64,000 nt of DNA from Gibbula magus (taxonomy: Eukaryota > Mollusca > Gastropoda > Trochida > Trochidae): contig OW388296.1 in assembly GCA_936450465.1 (NCBI GenBank), forward strand, positions 50,357,750-50,421,749. The letters are read 5' to 3'. Shown here piece by piece: positions 1 through 14,400 of this stretch (its first letter is position 1; each line of letters opens with the position of its first letter). Under the pieces are notes generated by a model, which did not search any database, was not told the DNA's origin, and saw nothing but the letters and a program-made list of their open reading frames with translations. The position numbers and the translations under genes are program-made.

Positions 1-384
1 ATTTCATAGTATTACACATCAAGCTTTCAAGTAGTTTTGCGTAATTTATCCACTGTGGTCCTCATGACTGTTGTGTTATAAAGCACTCTTAAGCGTTACA
101 TGAAACTACTAGAATATGGTAATATCTTATAGAGAACAGGTGTTCTTTCAACATGTGACCAAAGGAAACTAATCATAAAGTCGTAATTACGCATGCGTAA
201 CAGCCAGCCAATGAAATCATGAGCCAATGAAATCATTGCTGCCTTAGTGTTTAAAATGGGTCATTTATTATTTGTTTATGATTAACTCTTACTCCTAGCG
301 GTTAATAACACTCTTTTAACATTGCAATTAAATTGTAAAACAGAGGATGCATAATACAAATAAATGTCTGAATTTAAATCATCC
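1..384. other. 3' UTR and downstream flank
   Basis: Holds the 3' UTR of the cadherin gene (minus strand, from 384 down to about 250). Nothing else coding is seen; small frames here are antisense shadows. Confidence 0.5.
264..269 (-). promoter_or_regulatory. Candidate polyadenylation signal AATAAA
   Basis: AATAAA on the minus strand about 115 nt after the stop codon of the cadherin gene. No clear GU-rich element was verified. Confidence 0.45.
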
Positions 385-524
385 CTACAATCCGTATTTC
401 TTGGCAATGCAGAAGACCGCTGTACAGAGTAGACAGGCTGCAAGCACAATACACGTCGCTTTGACGGCCCAGCCTGTTGCTGGGTTCTCCTGGGGAATCT
501 CGTCATCACCTTCCGCCATTTTGT
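385..524 (-). CDS. Exon 10: transmembrane helix, short tail and stop
   Basis: Acceptor ctttgtctttcaatccag|ACAAAATGG (phase 1), completing an Asp codon with exon 9. Residues 867-912: acidic juxtamembrane stretch (EGDDEIPQEN), a hydrophobic helix at 886-907 with four Cys (CIVLAACLLCTAVFC), then the tail KKYGL and TAG at 387-385. The basic pair after the helix fits a type I (N-out) orientation. The tail is too short for a catenin site; YGL at the end resembles a class II PDZ ligand, which is speculation. Confidence 0.85.
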
Positions 525-2395
525 CTGGATTGAAAGACAAAGATTGGAATTTGTAACATTTCCAGGTTTCAATATTAATCAACCTGCAAGTTTAGTTTGA
601 TGCCGTTTTTTAAATTCTGAATTTTGTTGATTTTCGGTCGTCTTAATTGAACATTAAAGGAAACAGATAATAAAATCTTGAGTCTGATCGAACTCAGTAA
701 AGAAAATGTAACATTCGCCCTAGTATATTGATAATGTCATCATCAATCAACATGGCATCCTCGGTTACCCAGGGTTTTATATATGCTCCGTTTCTCTCCA
801 CTATATCACTCTTGGGAATCTTCATCAGAGAAATCTTTACTCAAATTACCCGCCCTTGGCCGGCGTGAGCCAATCAAACTGCTACGCAGCTTAGACCTGC
901 GAGCCAATGACAATTCATATCACTTCGTTGCAAAGCACGCGAGGTAATTGTGTTAGCCATCCATCACCGGTTTTCTGCCTTGACCATTTCCGTCTTATCC
1001 TATTGAGCATTTTCCTTGGTTACTGACTTCGTCACGCCGGCGAAGGGCGGGTAATTTTAGTACATATTTCTCTGATAGAGTTTCCCAGGGTTGATATAGT
1101 GGAGATACAACGGAGCATATATAAAACCCTGGGTAACCGAGGATGTCAACATGGGAGATACGTGTCAACTCACAAACACATCAAAATTATGTTACAACAA
1201 TCGTCAGGTGATTATTCAAGGATTTATAGAAATACTTGCCATTTAGATAGTGAAGAAATATAACATGGTAATATTTGGGATAACATTACCTTCAATAATA
1301 CAAATTCTTGTACTTTTTTGGGTCGAGTCCCTTGCGGGATTCGAACCCACACCCCCAGAGTAAGGCAACTATCGCCAGCATTGGCTGTACCAGCAGTCAA
1401 TAGTGTTATCCCAAATATAAAAATGTTATATTTGCTCACTATCTAAATGGCAAGTATTTCCAATACAACAGAATATTAATAAAGCTGGTACTGTGGCAAT
1501 TGAATTATAAACATGTAAACATAAACATGTCCATTGCAAGGAATTCGAAACAGACAGTTTTAAGGATCTATAACTTCTTCATTGCAAGACGACTATTATC
1601 AAGCAAGAGCTCTTAAAAGTGAGCGATTGCCTTTTGGACAACATATTAATGGACTACAGTATACATGTATACAACAGGATGCCAGTGGCTACAGGCCTTC
1701 ATGTCGTTCCAACACTACAAATCAAATACTTACCATTGTACATGTTCTTGACACGTTCCAGTTCTGAAACGGATATATAAATGAAAAGGTAGAATTTCTG
1801 TTTGAGTCTCGGACTATTTGCAAGACATAATTTCAAACAATACATGCAATACTCAGTCTGATTAAAACCGACGGTATTCCGCGGGGAAAAAAAATGCAAA
1901 ATAGTGCTTCTACCGGGATACGAACTCGTATCGTTCGGAGGTTTCCACGCCAAACCGTCTGGCAACAGCCCGTAGACTCCTGTGTTCTGACGCAATTCAG
2001 TAAACCAATCACAAGACGTTAAACAAAAGCTTTCGGTGCGAGAAGCTAGGGGCAGATAACTCCAAACAGTTATCCTTTTGTCTGTTCCGAATGCTTTCAA
2101 AACAGAGACCGTTTAAAAACTATGATGTGATTGGTCAGCTATTTGACTGGGCTTTGGCTGCGCTAAACTGGTTCGGAACACACACCTATACGGGATGTTC
2201 TCAGACCTTGTGGCGAGTAATCTACAGAACCTGTTCGTATCCAGGTAGATACATTATTTTGCAAATTTTATTCCTCGGAACAAGGTCGATTTTAATCAGA
2301 CTGTGCAATACTATATACAAAACTGCTTTGATACAATTGTCTTTGTGCATAAAGAGTAATTATAAGAAAGTTATTGCGTACATACATACACACAC

Positions 2396-2456
<61 letters not shown>

Positions 2457-5400
2457 TATGTATGTATGTATGTACATGAACAATTGATAAAACTGTACTG
2501 ATATATATTTACAACGCAAACTGACATTGTTTTATATATACTTCAATTACCAAGCTGATGGCCAATTTAATATATAAATAAATTACATAATGTACTTTAA
2601 AATACTTGTATAATATGGTTAACATACATGTATAGTAACTCTGATAATTCCTACCACTAACTATTAAATATTAGGGGGGGGGGGGGGGGGGGGGGTAACA
2701 CACTTGGATCCTGGGGTGCTTCAATCTGATCGAAAACGGGACAACCCAACCATTTAAAGTTTGTGTTCAATTAAACCGTTCATGTTTTACACAAACAATT
2801 GTGTTAAGTATGTAGATGATTCTCCACTTCGTCTAACTTCACTCTTAAAACACTTTTTATCGGAAAACATATACTGAAAAAGAAACACAAAATCTACTAC
2901 ACATTTTAAAATCAATGGAAGAGAATATTTCATGTGTTTTCATTCGATCATTCAAAGCTCCAATCATACAAATATAATCAATAAATGAACATATTAAGAT
3001 GTCCACGGCAGTAACCAATTTTAACTAGTGGCAAGTTTCTGTTGAGTCCATGATTAAAAGATCATATCAATAAATACAACTGAAAACTGGACTGAGACAT
3101 CCTCAACACGTGGATGACCTCAATTGTTAAATCGTGGAACTTTGTATAATAAACAATTGTGGATTAATTTTACTAAGTATTGGCGCAAGGGTTGGTTTAA
3201 AACAAGTATTTAAGTTTGTGTAAGGGTTGAGTATGTTTTAAAGGGGCTTCAACACGTTTTTTTGGGCTTTTTTAAATTTCCCATTTATTTATTATGATAG
3301 TTTATGTCATTGATATTTACTTAAGAGAGTAAAACATCTTGTTAGACAAACCAATTATCCGTAGTGGTGTTGCGTATATAGTCAAAATTCATGGCGGCCA
3401 TTTTAATGAGAACACCTTTTTTTATTTCGAATGAGAAAAACGATTTTACCGAACCATATACACTCATTTTGTAACTTTATTTTCCGCAGAGAAAAAGGTC
3501 TTTTACTGTTGGTGACATTATTTCAAATACATTTCATCGATTTATCTGAGCGAAAAAAATGCTACTGCACCTTTTAGACATAAGTAACGGTACGTAATGT
3601 ACATGTTAGAGTTAACTTACCATTACAGGAACAACATGGCAGAGTGGAAGGGGCCCGAGTCCGTGCAGGGGTTGTTGGGAGAGTGGTTGTCGTGGTTGTA
3701 CTAGTGGTTGTGGTTGTGGATGTCGTAGTGGTAGTTGTTGGAGTGGTTGTGGTTGTTGTAACAGAGGTTGTTGGAGTCATTGTGGTGGATGTTGTCGATG
3801 TGGTTGTTGTCACTTTAGTTGTCGGTTCCTTCTTAACCGTTGTACACAGAGTTATAAACGTTTCTCCCATTGTGGAAATATATTCTGTTGTGGTTGTTTG
3901 CAGGGCTGTTGTAGTTGCTATCTCTGTTGTTGATTCTGTACTTAATTCGGCGACAGTTGTTTCTGGAGCTGGTGACGATTCTTGGGCAGCTGAGGTCGGG
4001 GATGGAATGGGCTGCTTTACAGTTGTCAGTTTTGCAGCACAACTTTTGAAACGGATGATTACAACGGCGCTACCAGTGAAAATTTTATCCGAAAGTGTCA
4101 TTGTTATAATATGGGTTTTGTCAACCGATTCATCCATCTTGACCTGTGAGCCAACCTTTAAATATTTGTGTATGAATTTTGATTTGTAAACCTCGTAGTT
4201 TTCACGTCCATCGCCCGATAATACAGGCAGTTTAAGAGAATCGCGATCATAATCAGTGTAGGTGAAATTCAAAATAGGGTCTTTGTGAAGATGATTACAA
4301 GTAAAAGAGGCGTAGTACATTGACTGATTGAACATAGGCGGGTTGTCGTTGACATTCTTCAATATAATCTTCAGTTTTGCTTTTGTGGATTTCGGTTTAA
4401 TAGCACTATCATTTGCGTATATCATTATAGTGAAGTATGGCACTCCTCCGCTCTTCTTATCTTTGTCCAAGGGCATGGCTACTTTAAGCTCTCCAGTGAT
4501 GGCATCCAACTTGAAATACATAGTAGCGTTTTTAGGAGGCTTCCCTGTTTATAAAACCAAACAAACATCCATGAAAAAGTACAAGTTTCGAAATATGTAT
4601 CTGACTCTTTATCTTACCATCCTCGGTTACACATGGTTTTATATATGCTCCGTTACTCTCCACTATATCTAGTGGAGAGTAACGGAGCATATATAAAACC
4701 AGGGGTAACCGAGGATGTATCTTACATGCAAGTAATTGTTTTTCTTTTCCCTATAGACGTTTTGTTACAGAATGATTTGTTTTGATGAGTAATAATATGA
4801 CGTGAGGTGATTTTCGGATTAACTCCGCTTTAAAAATTTAAAGCATTTCACTTACATCACGGCTAATATTAATATTAGAGGGAGAAACACCACTGTGTTT
4901 ATGCTTTGCGGTGAAAACCTGCGAGCACCGCCTGGAACTATAATCATGGATGGTACTGCGCTGAACTTCACTGTAGCATTGCACCCTAACCTTAAAGGTG
5001 CATCCATTGTGTTTCATAAAATTTTATTTGGCTTAAATACGTTCCAACACGTCATATGTGATGTTAACAATACAAACAAATTCACTTAGCTTGCATATTC
5101 ATCCCCAATCGCCAAATGTATCATAATTACTAGTTTCCAATTAAAATCGAGTAACATCATTATGCATGTGCATAAACCGAAAGTGCACGTCCTATTTACA
5201 TGAACAATGACCTATTAAACATTATCAACACAAATTTGTTATTTTATCTGGTTTAAATAAGATTCCAAAATTACGTTTGACACACCGAGTGCATTGTCCG
5301 GTTTTCGATCAGAAATCGACACTTTTACCTTCATAACGTCAATATACTAAGTCGAGTATCATCAAAATGGTAGTTTTCGGTAACAGTTGGTACTTCTCGA

Positions 5401-8400
5401 TAAAGTAAGACCATTTATAACGTTTGGCATATTTGACCCCCAGCAACACAATGGATGTACTTTAAATGAAGTAGAACAGTTCTCTACAGCAGACAGATTT
5501 GCTGAGCTCCTGGCGGGATTTAAACCCCGAACATTTTGATCAAAAACAGAACGCGCTAACCACTGTGCTATCCCGACACAGTTTGATGATAAGAGACATA
5601 CATATAGAAATTGAACCTCGTACTACCTCCACTCAACCCTCAATACAAAATAATTCAAACCACAGGTGATAAACACGACAGAAACTGAGATACATCACAT
5701 CATCAGACGCCAACTATACAAAATTAATTTTTTTTATAACATTATATGGTCATATTTCCGAGAATCACACGTTTTGAATATCATCATTTTCGATTCCCCT
5801 TTTACAAGACGAGGTGTGAGAGTCAAAGGCGATGTTTTGGCTTGTTTTATGACGTGCTGCAGTAACGCACGTCATCAAATTGAAATCCAAGAATGTTATT
5901 AATGTGATATCAATTCTTAATGGAATTTCTAGTAAACATTATGAAATTTAAAACTAAATGTCAAACATTCTGGCCAAACACCACTTTGAAAAAAGATTTC
6001 AACTGTACTTACACACATATAAAACATATTTTTTTATACTTTGATGTATGAAATTGCGGGCACCTCAAATTAAGTCCCTATACAAAAAAAACTTTCGATT
6101 TTTTCTGGCAGCAGAATTTCGTTTTAAACACCGTTGAAAAAGTTGTGACGTTTGTTTTGCGGCTCAGTGAATATATGATCTCGATCTGTTTCGAAAAAAA
6201 CAATGTATCACTTATAAGTCAGTAAATCTATACATGTATTGGTACACGGTGTATCAGTGTTAGGTGTTAGTTTATCGTACCTTTCTTTATTACTGGTACA
6301 AATCCATATACAACTTTCCCCGCAAGTCCTGAATCCTGATCGTTCGCCTGCACTGTAAATATGACATCCCCAACTGTTGTGTTTTCTTGCACCCGGATCG
6401 GTATAAAGCTTCTTCCACGCGGCATGACCCCAGTCCACTTGGGGGCGTACTTATTGGTCTCTGCCGCGTTATCCTTCTTCTTCCCCGATATAGCGAGATC
6501 CTCAATTGATGAGACCTGTCGGATAAATTATAACATGTAGTTTATCGAGGCCATCCCAACTTATTATATATCACATTGAATTTATTTTACATTATATGTA
6601 TATCTTAAATTTATATATCGTATTAAAATGATGATTTTTTGTTGAGCTTTGGAATAGTTTTAGCATTTTCAATACATTTTCAGTTATGTGTTTTTATGAT
6701 GGATTATTGTTAAAGATGAAAATCTTGATCTCATTTACTACAAACGTTGCTAATTTGGAAACTTGATGCTCGACGATATATTTGTAGAATTTGATTGAAA
6801 TAGTGATTTTTTAATTAAACATTTTCTTCAAATTTGGAAACAAGTATCAATGAGGACGTGAAGAGACGTCCCAAAGGTTAAATCCATCAAATGTAGAGCT
6901 TGAATATGATCGACAATAAAGTAATCAAATAAATGCTATGATCAATGATCGAACAATATAGACAGAAAGTACTCTATTGTATTGGTATCATTTCAGTAGT
7001 TATGGCACCCTGATCAGGTGATCTTTCGGTATTTGGTGTCGATGAATAAAATGGCCTTCCTTTAGAATCCACCACCAAAAAAGATCGCGTGTTTTTTTTA
7101 CTTCGTGTATCTAACCGGGACATGCGCAGACTTTATTTTCTCATCGAGGCGACAACGCCATGTTCTTTTGATCAACACTGCTCAACTGACTATCAATCTT
7201 TATTTCAGTACTGAAAAGGCCACAGGCTTGTGGTTCATTTACAGTTCATATCAGTAGTATGTCAGAACAGGTTCTTATTTATTACAATCTGTTTTTTTTT
7301 AATCTTTTACGAAATATATGTAAATTGCAAGATTCTGTGGTGATAATGTGTTAGTATCTAGCGATATTATTTTTCTTTCACTTGGGTATTTATAAAAGTA
7401 TGGTTTTAGGTACTTAGTTCGTAAAGTGTTATACACAGGGCAGATGAGAAGGAAATGTAAATCATTATATATAGCATTATGATCACATAGTTTACTTATT
7501 CACTGGTGTCTTGGTATACCTACACGTGTAGGTATCTGCCAGTTTCAATACATAATTCATGGGAAGATCTACAGCAACGAAATCGGGTGAGAGATATGCG
7601 AACATTTTCCCCGTCACCTTTTGCTAGAAAATCCTCGAAGAATATACCGGATTTCAATTGGTTGTAAAATGAACATTTAGTTGATAGGAGTAGAAATTTC
7701 GACCATGATTGTAAATACATATATTTCATTCTTTGTGTAAATGATGAGATAAAATAAGCCTAGCATGGAAATGTCTGATCCAACCAAACATATAAAGTTC
7801 TCTAATATCAGTCACCCAATTTCTTTTCCCATTTTGGTCATACAGTACCATCATTTCATAACATTTTTTCGAAAATCTATGACATGGCATAATTAATAAC
7901 TTTATCCAATACTTTATCGTATTAATCTATGAATATGTGAATAACGGGAATCTACCTAATTCTCCATAAACCATTGTATTACATGTACTTGGTTTTACAC
8001 CAAGATACCTTTTGTATGCATATAGGTGAACTCGTTCAATACTTTCATACTGCCTTATAATAATCCCCATATTTCAGATCCATTAAGACGTTTCTCTTCT
8101 TTAAGAAGTTTCGTACAAGTGTAATTGCTGTTCACGAATTTGCCGAATATTCAGGAAATTCACGAATATTCGTGGTAATTCGGGATAATTCGGGTCGATT
8201 GAATAGGGGCATAAAAGTGGAATGGTAATAACCTTAATGATAGCGACCGTGGAGGAAACAAGAGGAGCCCCAGATGAGGGCTTGTCCTTTGCCTCTATGA
8301 GGAGACTGTAGGATCCCTTGACTGCCTGTAGGTTGCCGCGGTCCATTAGCTTGTTGACGTCCGCCATCAGCTGCGTGTGAGTGAGAGTGAAAACGCCTTG

Positions 8401-11400
8401 GTCGTTGCCTTCAATGATGCTCATACCCACATCGAACCTCTTTTTCCCTTCCTTATCAAGATCTTGCACAGCAATGGTACCTATTGTGTTATCTGAAATA
8501 TGTAAACATGGATTCCATTGTTTTTTTTTATTGTCTTCGGCTAGCTGTATGACATTTTGATAATCAAACAAAAAGAGATATTGTATGAACAGTTTCGTAC
8601 CAACTCTCTATGAAATGGAATGGCTGGGGAATGAAAGAGTGGACAAATATACACTTACGCACTGATAAAGCATCATTAAAGACTATGTTTATAGCTCTAT
8701 GGACAGTCAGTGTTTTAGTGATATGCATTGTACAATGGAGCAGCTGGCTCTCAGAACTTGGTTTTCCTATAGTGGTCGTTCAGATGGAATATCAACTTTC
8801 TTATCAAATGGTCGAAATAAAAGTCGATGCCTTAATTATACTTATAAATCACAGACATATATACATCACTTCACATTATCTAGCAGGTAAAATGAGATTC
8901 AAAGAATATAAGTTATGTGTTACCTGTTGGCTTTGACATCACAGGAAAAACGTACAGTTTTTTCATGAACAGAGGAGGGTTGTCGTTAACGTCAAGGATT
9001 TTCACCTCAAGCGGAGTGTCTTGCTTGTTCTTGCCCAAATCTGTCACCGACAGTATCAGTTTTAACGTCTTCACTCCTTTTGTGCCATCTCTATTGATTC
9101 GAGCTTTTATTTTCACAGTGCAGGTATTGGGGTCGATTGTCAACAGATTACTTCCTGTAACAGATTTTTACACGTTTGAAGCTAGAACATTTCTAGCTTG
9201 TACCCAACTTCCAAACGCAAGGCACTGTTGCAACGAAAAATGTAACAACTGCGAAAAATGTAACAAACTGTAAAACTGTTACATTTTTCGTACGTAACGT
9301 ACGAAAAATGTAACAAAATATGTTTTTGTTACATTTTTCGTACATCACGTACGGAAAATGTAACAACCAAAAATATTGTTACATTTTTCGTTTGACATCA
9401 CTTTGAAAAATGTAACATGCCTGTTATGTATGATATTAGAGATGTTAATATTTTTGGGGAAAAAATTCAAAATCTCATAAGACAGAGTGAATTCATGATG
9501 CTTTGGATTTGATGAAAAATAATGAAATTAATATACGATTTTCTAAATGATAAAGTACAGGATATGAAAGCCCTCTACTAAGGACAAACCAATGTATAAA
9601 TGCATTAAAATTGATACTATACATGTGAATACCGTAAATAGTATCAAATACTAACTACTTTATATTCAAATATGAATATTTACGAATGCACATTGTTTTC
9701 GTTTTCAAGTATTATAATTAGATAAGATAAGATAATATTAATGTTAATGGTGTGTAGATACCTATTATATAGAATCTAAAGAGTTTTACGCTCATGGATA
9801 ATGCTAATACGTTATGAACATGAATGATAACAATATCATAATGGTCTTTTTATAACCAGTCACATGGTGTTACGTCACCTGCATTCAAGGTGAAATATGT
9901 CACTATATTTGTTCTTATTGTAATTACAAACATTAGTCAAGTTAATGATGAATTTGTATTGCCTGGTATACTCAACTTATATGTGTACTTTTGTATTTTA
10001 GATCGATAATGTGTCCATTAATAATTACTCCATTGGCCCTAAAACTAAAATAATAAATAAATAATAAATAATAATAAAAAAAACCGTTCAGTTACCCGTT
10101 ATTATTAATTCTAAATTTGTTATTATATTTAACTATGCACATCATATAACATTTTAGCGCTATCTAAATAAATGTGTCCTGTTGAAAATGCAAACACGAT
10201 GGTAAAACTGATTTATTTCTTCAAATAATGCTTCATTTAATTTTTATTTTCGTTTTTTCAAATACTTTCGAAATAAAGACTTGCTAAACATACCTCCCCC
10301 TATTCGATTACGGTTATTTTCTGTTTGTTCTATGAAACCACATGCTTCACTGAAAGTATACCGATTCGGTAAAAGATAGCATAATGAGTCATTCTTTGTT
10401 TGAATACACTACTGCCATTACCACCGATTTTAACTTTATGTTTGAAATTAATTCATCATTATGATTCATTCGAGTACAAATGTACAATTCGAGTACAAAC
10501 TGGTACAAATGTACATTGAAACACACCCCAGTAAGCACAGTGACGGATATACGGCAGTTTATGGCTGAAAGGAAAGACAATAAAACTTTTTCCAAAATAT
10601 AACCAGTGGAAATATAAAATCGTAAAATCAACATGAATACAGAAGTAGCTTTTGATGAAAGTGACATGAACAAGAAAATGATTAAGTCAACAAATGACAA
10701 GTAGCTTCATTCATTCTAGCTCCGAATATGAAAATTCACAAAATCGTGTTAAATTTGGCACTGCACCTCTCCTAGAAGTGAAGAAGCATGTGCCAAATTA
10801 GAAAAGGATGAGATACAAAGACAGATTTTCTCTAATGATCACACAGAAATTCTCAGAATATGACTAATTATAAGTTAAAACTCTAAAAAATCTCCAAAAA
10901 TTAAAACATTCACCAATTCGGTTTAAAATTAGCCCTACATCTCTCTTTGTGGTGAAGAAGACATTTGCCAAATTTGAAAACGATGAGATAAATAGTTTTT
11001 CTGTAATCAATCGGACAAAAAATTCTTCAGACGAACGTACGAAGGACGGAATCGTTGGTATTTCTAAATACCCCCATAACTTAACGTATTACTGTCTGTT
11101 TCACTCGCCCGTGATATTTGTAGTTCTTCAAGTAATGTCCCGTATTAGAAATACGTATAATTAACCTTGAATCCGTTAAATTTAAGGTTTTGACGAAAAG
11201 TCATCTACATCTTGAAATCTCCATACGTCAAACAATCACGCTATTATACAAAACATTGACCATAAGCACTTTTATAACAAGGTTTTTGGACTATCTAGTG
11301 TAATAATATGTGCAATTCTGGAGATGTTATTGCAAATCCTCATTTCGAGTAATTGTTTGAAAAAGGGAGTGAAAACAAGAAAACATCTTTACTTATATAC

Positions 11401-14400
11401 CTCACGTGTGCGTTAATCTTACTATTTAATTTTTATCCTAAGTATGAAAGGGCTTTGTAAACTCAGATTATACCCTGATGTTACGGCCTTTTCAGGCTTA
11501 AAAGGCCCCCCTTGTGTTATAAGGCCTTCCCAGTAAGGACTTTATCTTGGAAGGCCCCTTTTGATTTACTTATATTATATTGTAACGGTGAATGTTTACA
11601 TTGAGGTGAAAGTTAGTGTGTGTAATACAAAAATAACTCCATATTCAAGTACCAGTATGCAGCAGTTTCATTAGTTGCACTACGAGACACAATATACAGT
11701 CTGACTAAGTCCAGTGACACAGCCCGTCAGATTAACCTTTGACTTCAGTTTGACCTATTTATGCCGAAGCTTAATCCGACCAATCAAAGTTCGCCTCTCT
11801 TATTGAAACGTATTGAATCTTCAACATCAGATCACCTTCTATTAGTCTGGAACAAAGCATATATTGCACATAACTGATCGAAGTGAGACACAAGGGCTGC
11901 TTCATTTGTCCATCGGAAATAGAAACGGCGTGCGCAGTTTACAGTCGTTAACAGCTTTACTTCACCGACTCATATAGACTATTCGTCGATAGCTTGTTAC
12001 TAACCGACAACTTAAACAGGTGACAAATCGACCAGCCCCATTTGTAAAACATAACACAACATTGTTTGTTTCCCGAGGCCTGAAGATCAGATATATCAAA
12101 GCGAAATTGAGATAAGCCACAACCCGAGAATACGGGTCGAAATCGCTGATTGGTTGGTATGAAATGTGAGTAAAGACCGACCTGACGGCCAGTATGATTG
12201 GGCTTAGTCAGATGGTATAACGTAAAGTGTAACGTGTAACATATAACGTGTAACGTGTAACGTGTAACGTAGTGGAGCCAAATAACCATCTGATTTTAAT
12301 GATATTGCAGTTTGCAAATGTTCTGTCGAAAGATAGTTTTATACCCAAAACCTTCTTTCAACTGTCCATTAAACCCACCAGTCATACCACTGTAGTCTTT
12401 TTCAACATACGACTTAAATTATTAAGCGAGTCTTTGCCATTTATGGCAATTTATGAAATATATATGTGATCCATAGGTTGTAAGACCATTTAACAATTCA
12501 TGGAGTAAGTTATGAAGATGCAGAGAACATTTCAGAAAAAAAAATGACTATGAAGGTTTCCCTGTCGAAGCACATACGGAGACAAAAACGTGATGTCACC
12601 ATAGGTTTACCAATTGGTAATTAACTTTTGTTTCTATACAGGTGTGTGCCTAGTAACCTTTGATTCAACACTTGATTTTACAAATATGCCAAATCATTTG
12701 TATGTTAGAAGAAACCTTCTTTGGCGCATTCAAAACATGACAAATGTGTCATGAGATCAGTAACGTGCAATATCACGAGTCTAATAAAAATAGAGTAACA
12801 AATAATATTAAAAAGTAGTGGCATGGATTAAAGATTAAATATTGCGCTAGTGAGTGCACAAAGTCAGTGAGATATTGACAACAGTGACAAATCAACGTCT
12901 TCTGACATCATTAGTCATATGAAGAACTGCAAAATAAAGCTACTTAGCAGAAAATATTCTTATTATTATTATACTTCGATTTCCTTGATATGTCATCTGT
13001 CTATAAGCTACGATTATGTGGTTTAATTTTTATATAAAGAGGGTATCTTTCTTGAATTGATCTTCTCAAAATATAGAAAACACAAGTTACGTTTTGCGAA
13101 ACACTTATTAGAAATAAAAAACAAAGAAAACACAAATGACGTGAATAATTAGTTCGATATCATTGGCATAGCTTATGGTTGATAAAAAACTATATCATAC
13201 ATGTAGTATTAGAAGAAATAGTACTGTTGCAATAATGCAAAATATGTTTTATAAGAGATGAAATGACAATGAAATGTTCAGCGCCCTCATGGGAACACTA
13301 TTATCATAATTTTTTTAAATTTACACAAGCAAACACACAGGATTAAAGGCATCACAAATAGCACAAGTTATATAATTCGTACCGTTAGAACCATTGATGA
13401 AAAAAATCAAATTTGATATTGAAAGTTATGAATTGACCTTTTATGTTTATTCGTCAATACTTAGATTTAAGAAAGGTGATCAATACGTCAATTGAAGAAC
13501 TTTCCTATACAAGTCATACCTCGCGCCAGTCTGTAACACTGACTAATATAAACTTGCCGCATTTCCTTAATGTTTCTGTGCTATCGAGCCAGATGCAACT
13601 TTGCATTTCTGATGAAGCTTTCTGCTATATTATCGCGGTAAAGTGAAGGTAATGTTACAAGGCGTATTTTTACCAGTGAACGAAACTTGAACTATTAAAC
13701 ATTAAGACCATGACCTCCAACATTCAATACTATTCTCATACTTTTAAATATACATTGTGATGCAGATGAAAACTCGTAACAATGTGATCAATTTATTATT
13801 TTTCGGAATAAACAGTCCAGGTTAAACATACGAAGATATGAAGACTGTCACTCGCTTGTTTGTTGGCATGCCATTTGCAACACACATTTGCGCTGTTTTC
13901 ATATATTTCATATGTATTGAGACATGCATTTATGCGTATTTTTATATATTGATTGATGGATACACGACTTTGATATTTTGTAAAAACTGCTCAGCAGGCA
14001 AAACGAACAATACATTTTGTACGAATACGAACACACAGAAAACAAGCCTTGTAAAAACAAAATGCGCGACTGCAATAATCTCGGTAATATATATTTTATG
14101 TAACACAATATTGAACACACTGAACTAACGGGAAGAATATAGACAAACTTAGATTAACATTGATAATGCTTAAACTGCAACATCTATACAATACATAAGA
14201 CGAATGCCAATTACCACAGTAGCGGTATGCATACAGATAAAGTAATTCATACATCATCTTACAATTCTTTTGCAAAAACACCTTATTTCCCGTTTAAACC
14301 TTCATTTAAAATACACAATTAAAGTGTTTTTAAAAACATTAGTCAAAATAAACATAATATATGAACCACTGTTTAAACAATAAAGAACATCAAGCGTCTA

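Larger units (their letters stand above)
525..3620 (-). other. Intron 9 of cadherin gene
   Basis: GTAAGT...AG intron of 3.1 kb. Contains three inverted-repeat elements (757-1144, 1229-1460, 1847-2311), a TA microsatellite, a G22 run and one dispersed repeat (3237-3570). No coding sequence seen in 2700-3230. Confidence 0.8.
4545..6280 (-). other. Intron 8 of cadherin gene
   Basis: 1.7-kb intron containing the hairpin at 4619-4716, a dispersed repeat (4996-5470) and a SINE (5455-5580). The interval 5580-6280 shows nothing identifiable. Confidence 0.8.

Noticed and set aside
2091..2519. ORFs with Tyr-Ile runs
   Set aside because: Produced by the TA microsatellite.
3644..4189. Plus-strand Val-rich ORF of 181 codons
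   Set aside because: Antisense shadow of the Thr-rich stalk in exon 9.
11957..12289. 110-codon minus ORF with YTLH repeats
   Set aside because: Overlaps a MITE-like element and the GTAACGT minisatellite; no homology pattern.
13838..14128. 96-codon plus-strand ORF with hydrophobic stretch
   Set aside because: AT-rich, no motif, overlapped by antisense ORFs of similar length; likely chance.
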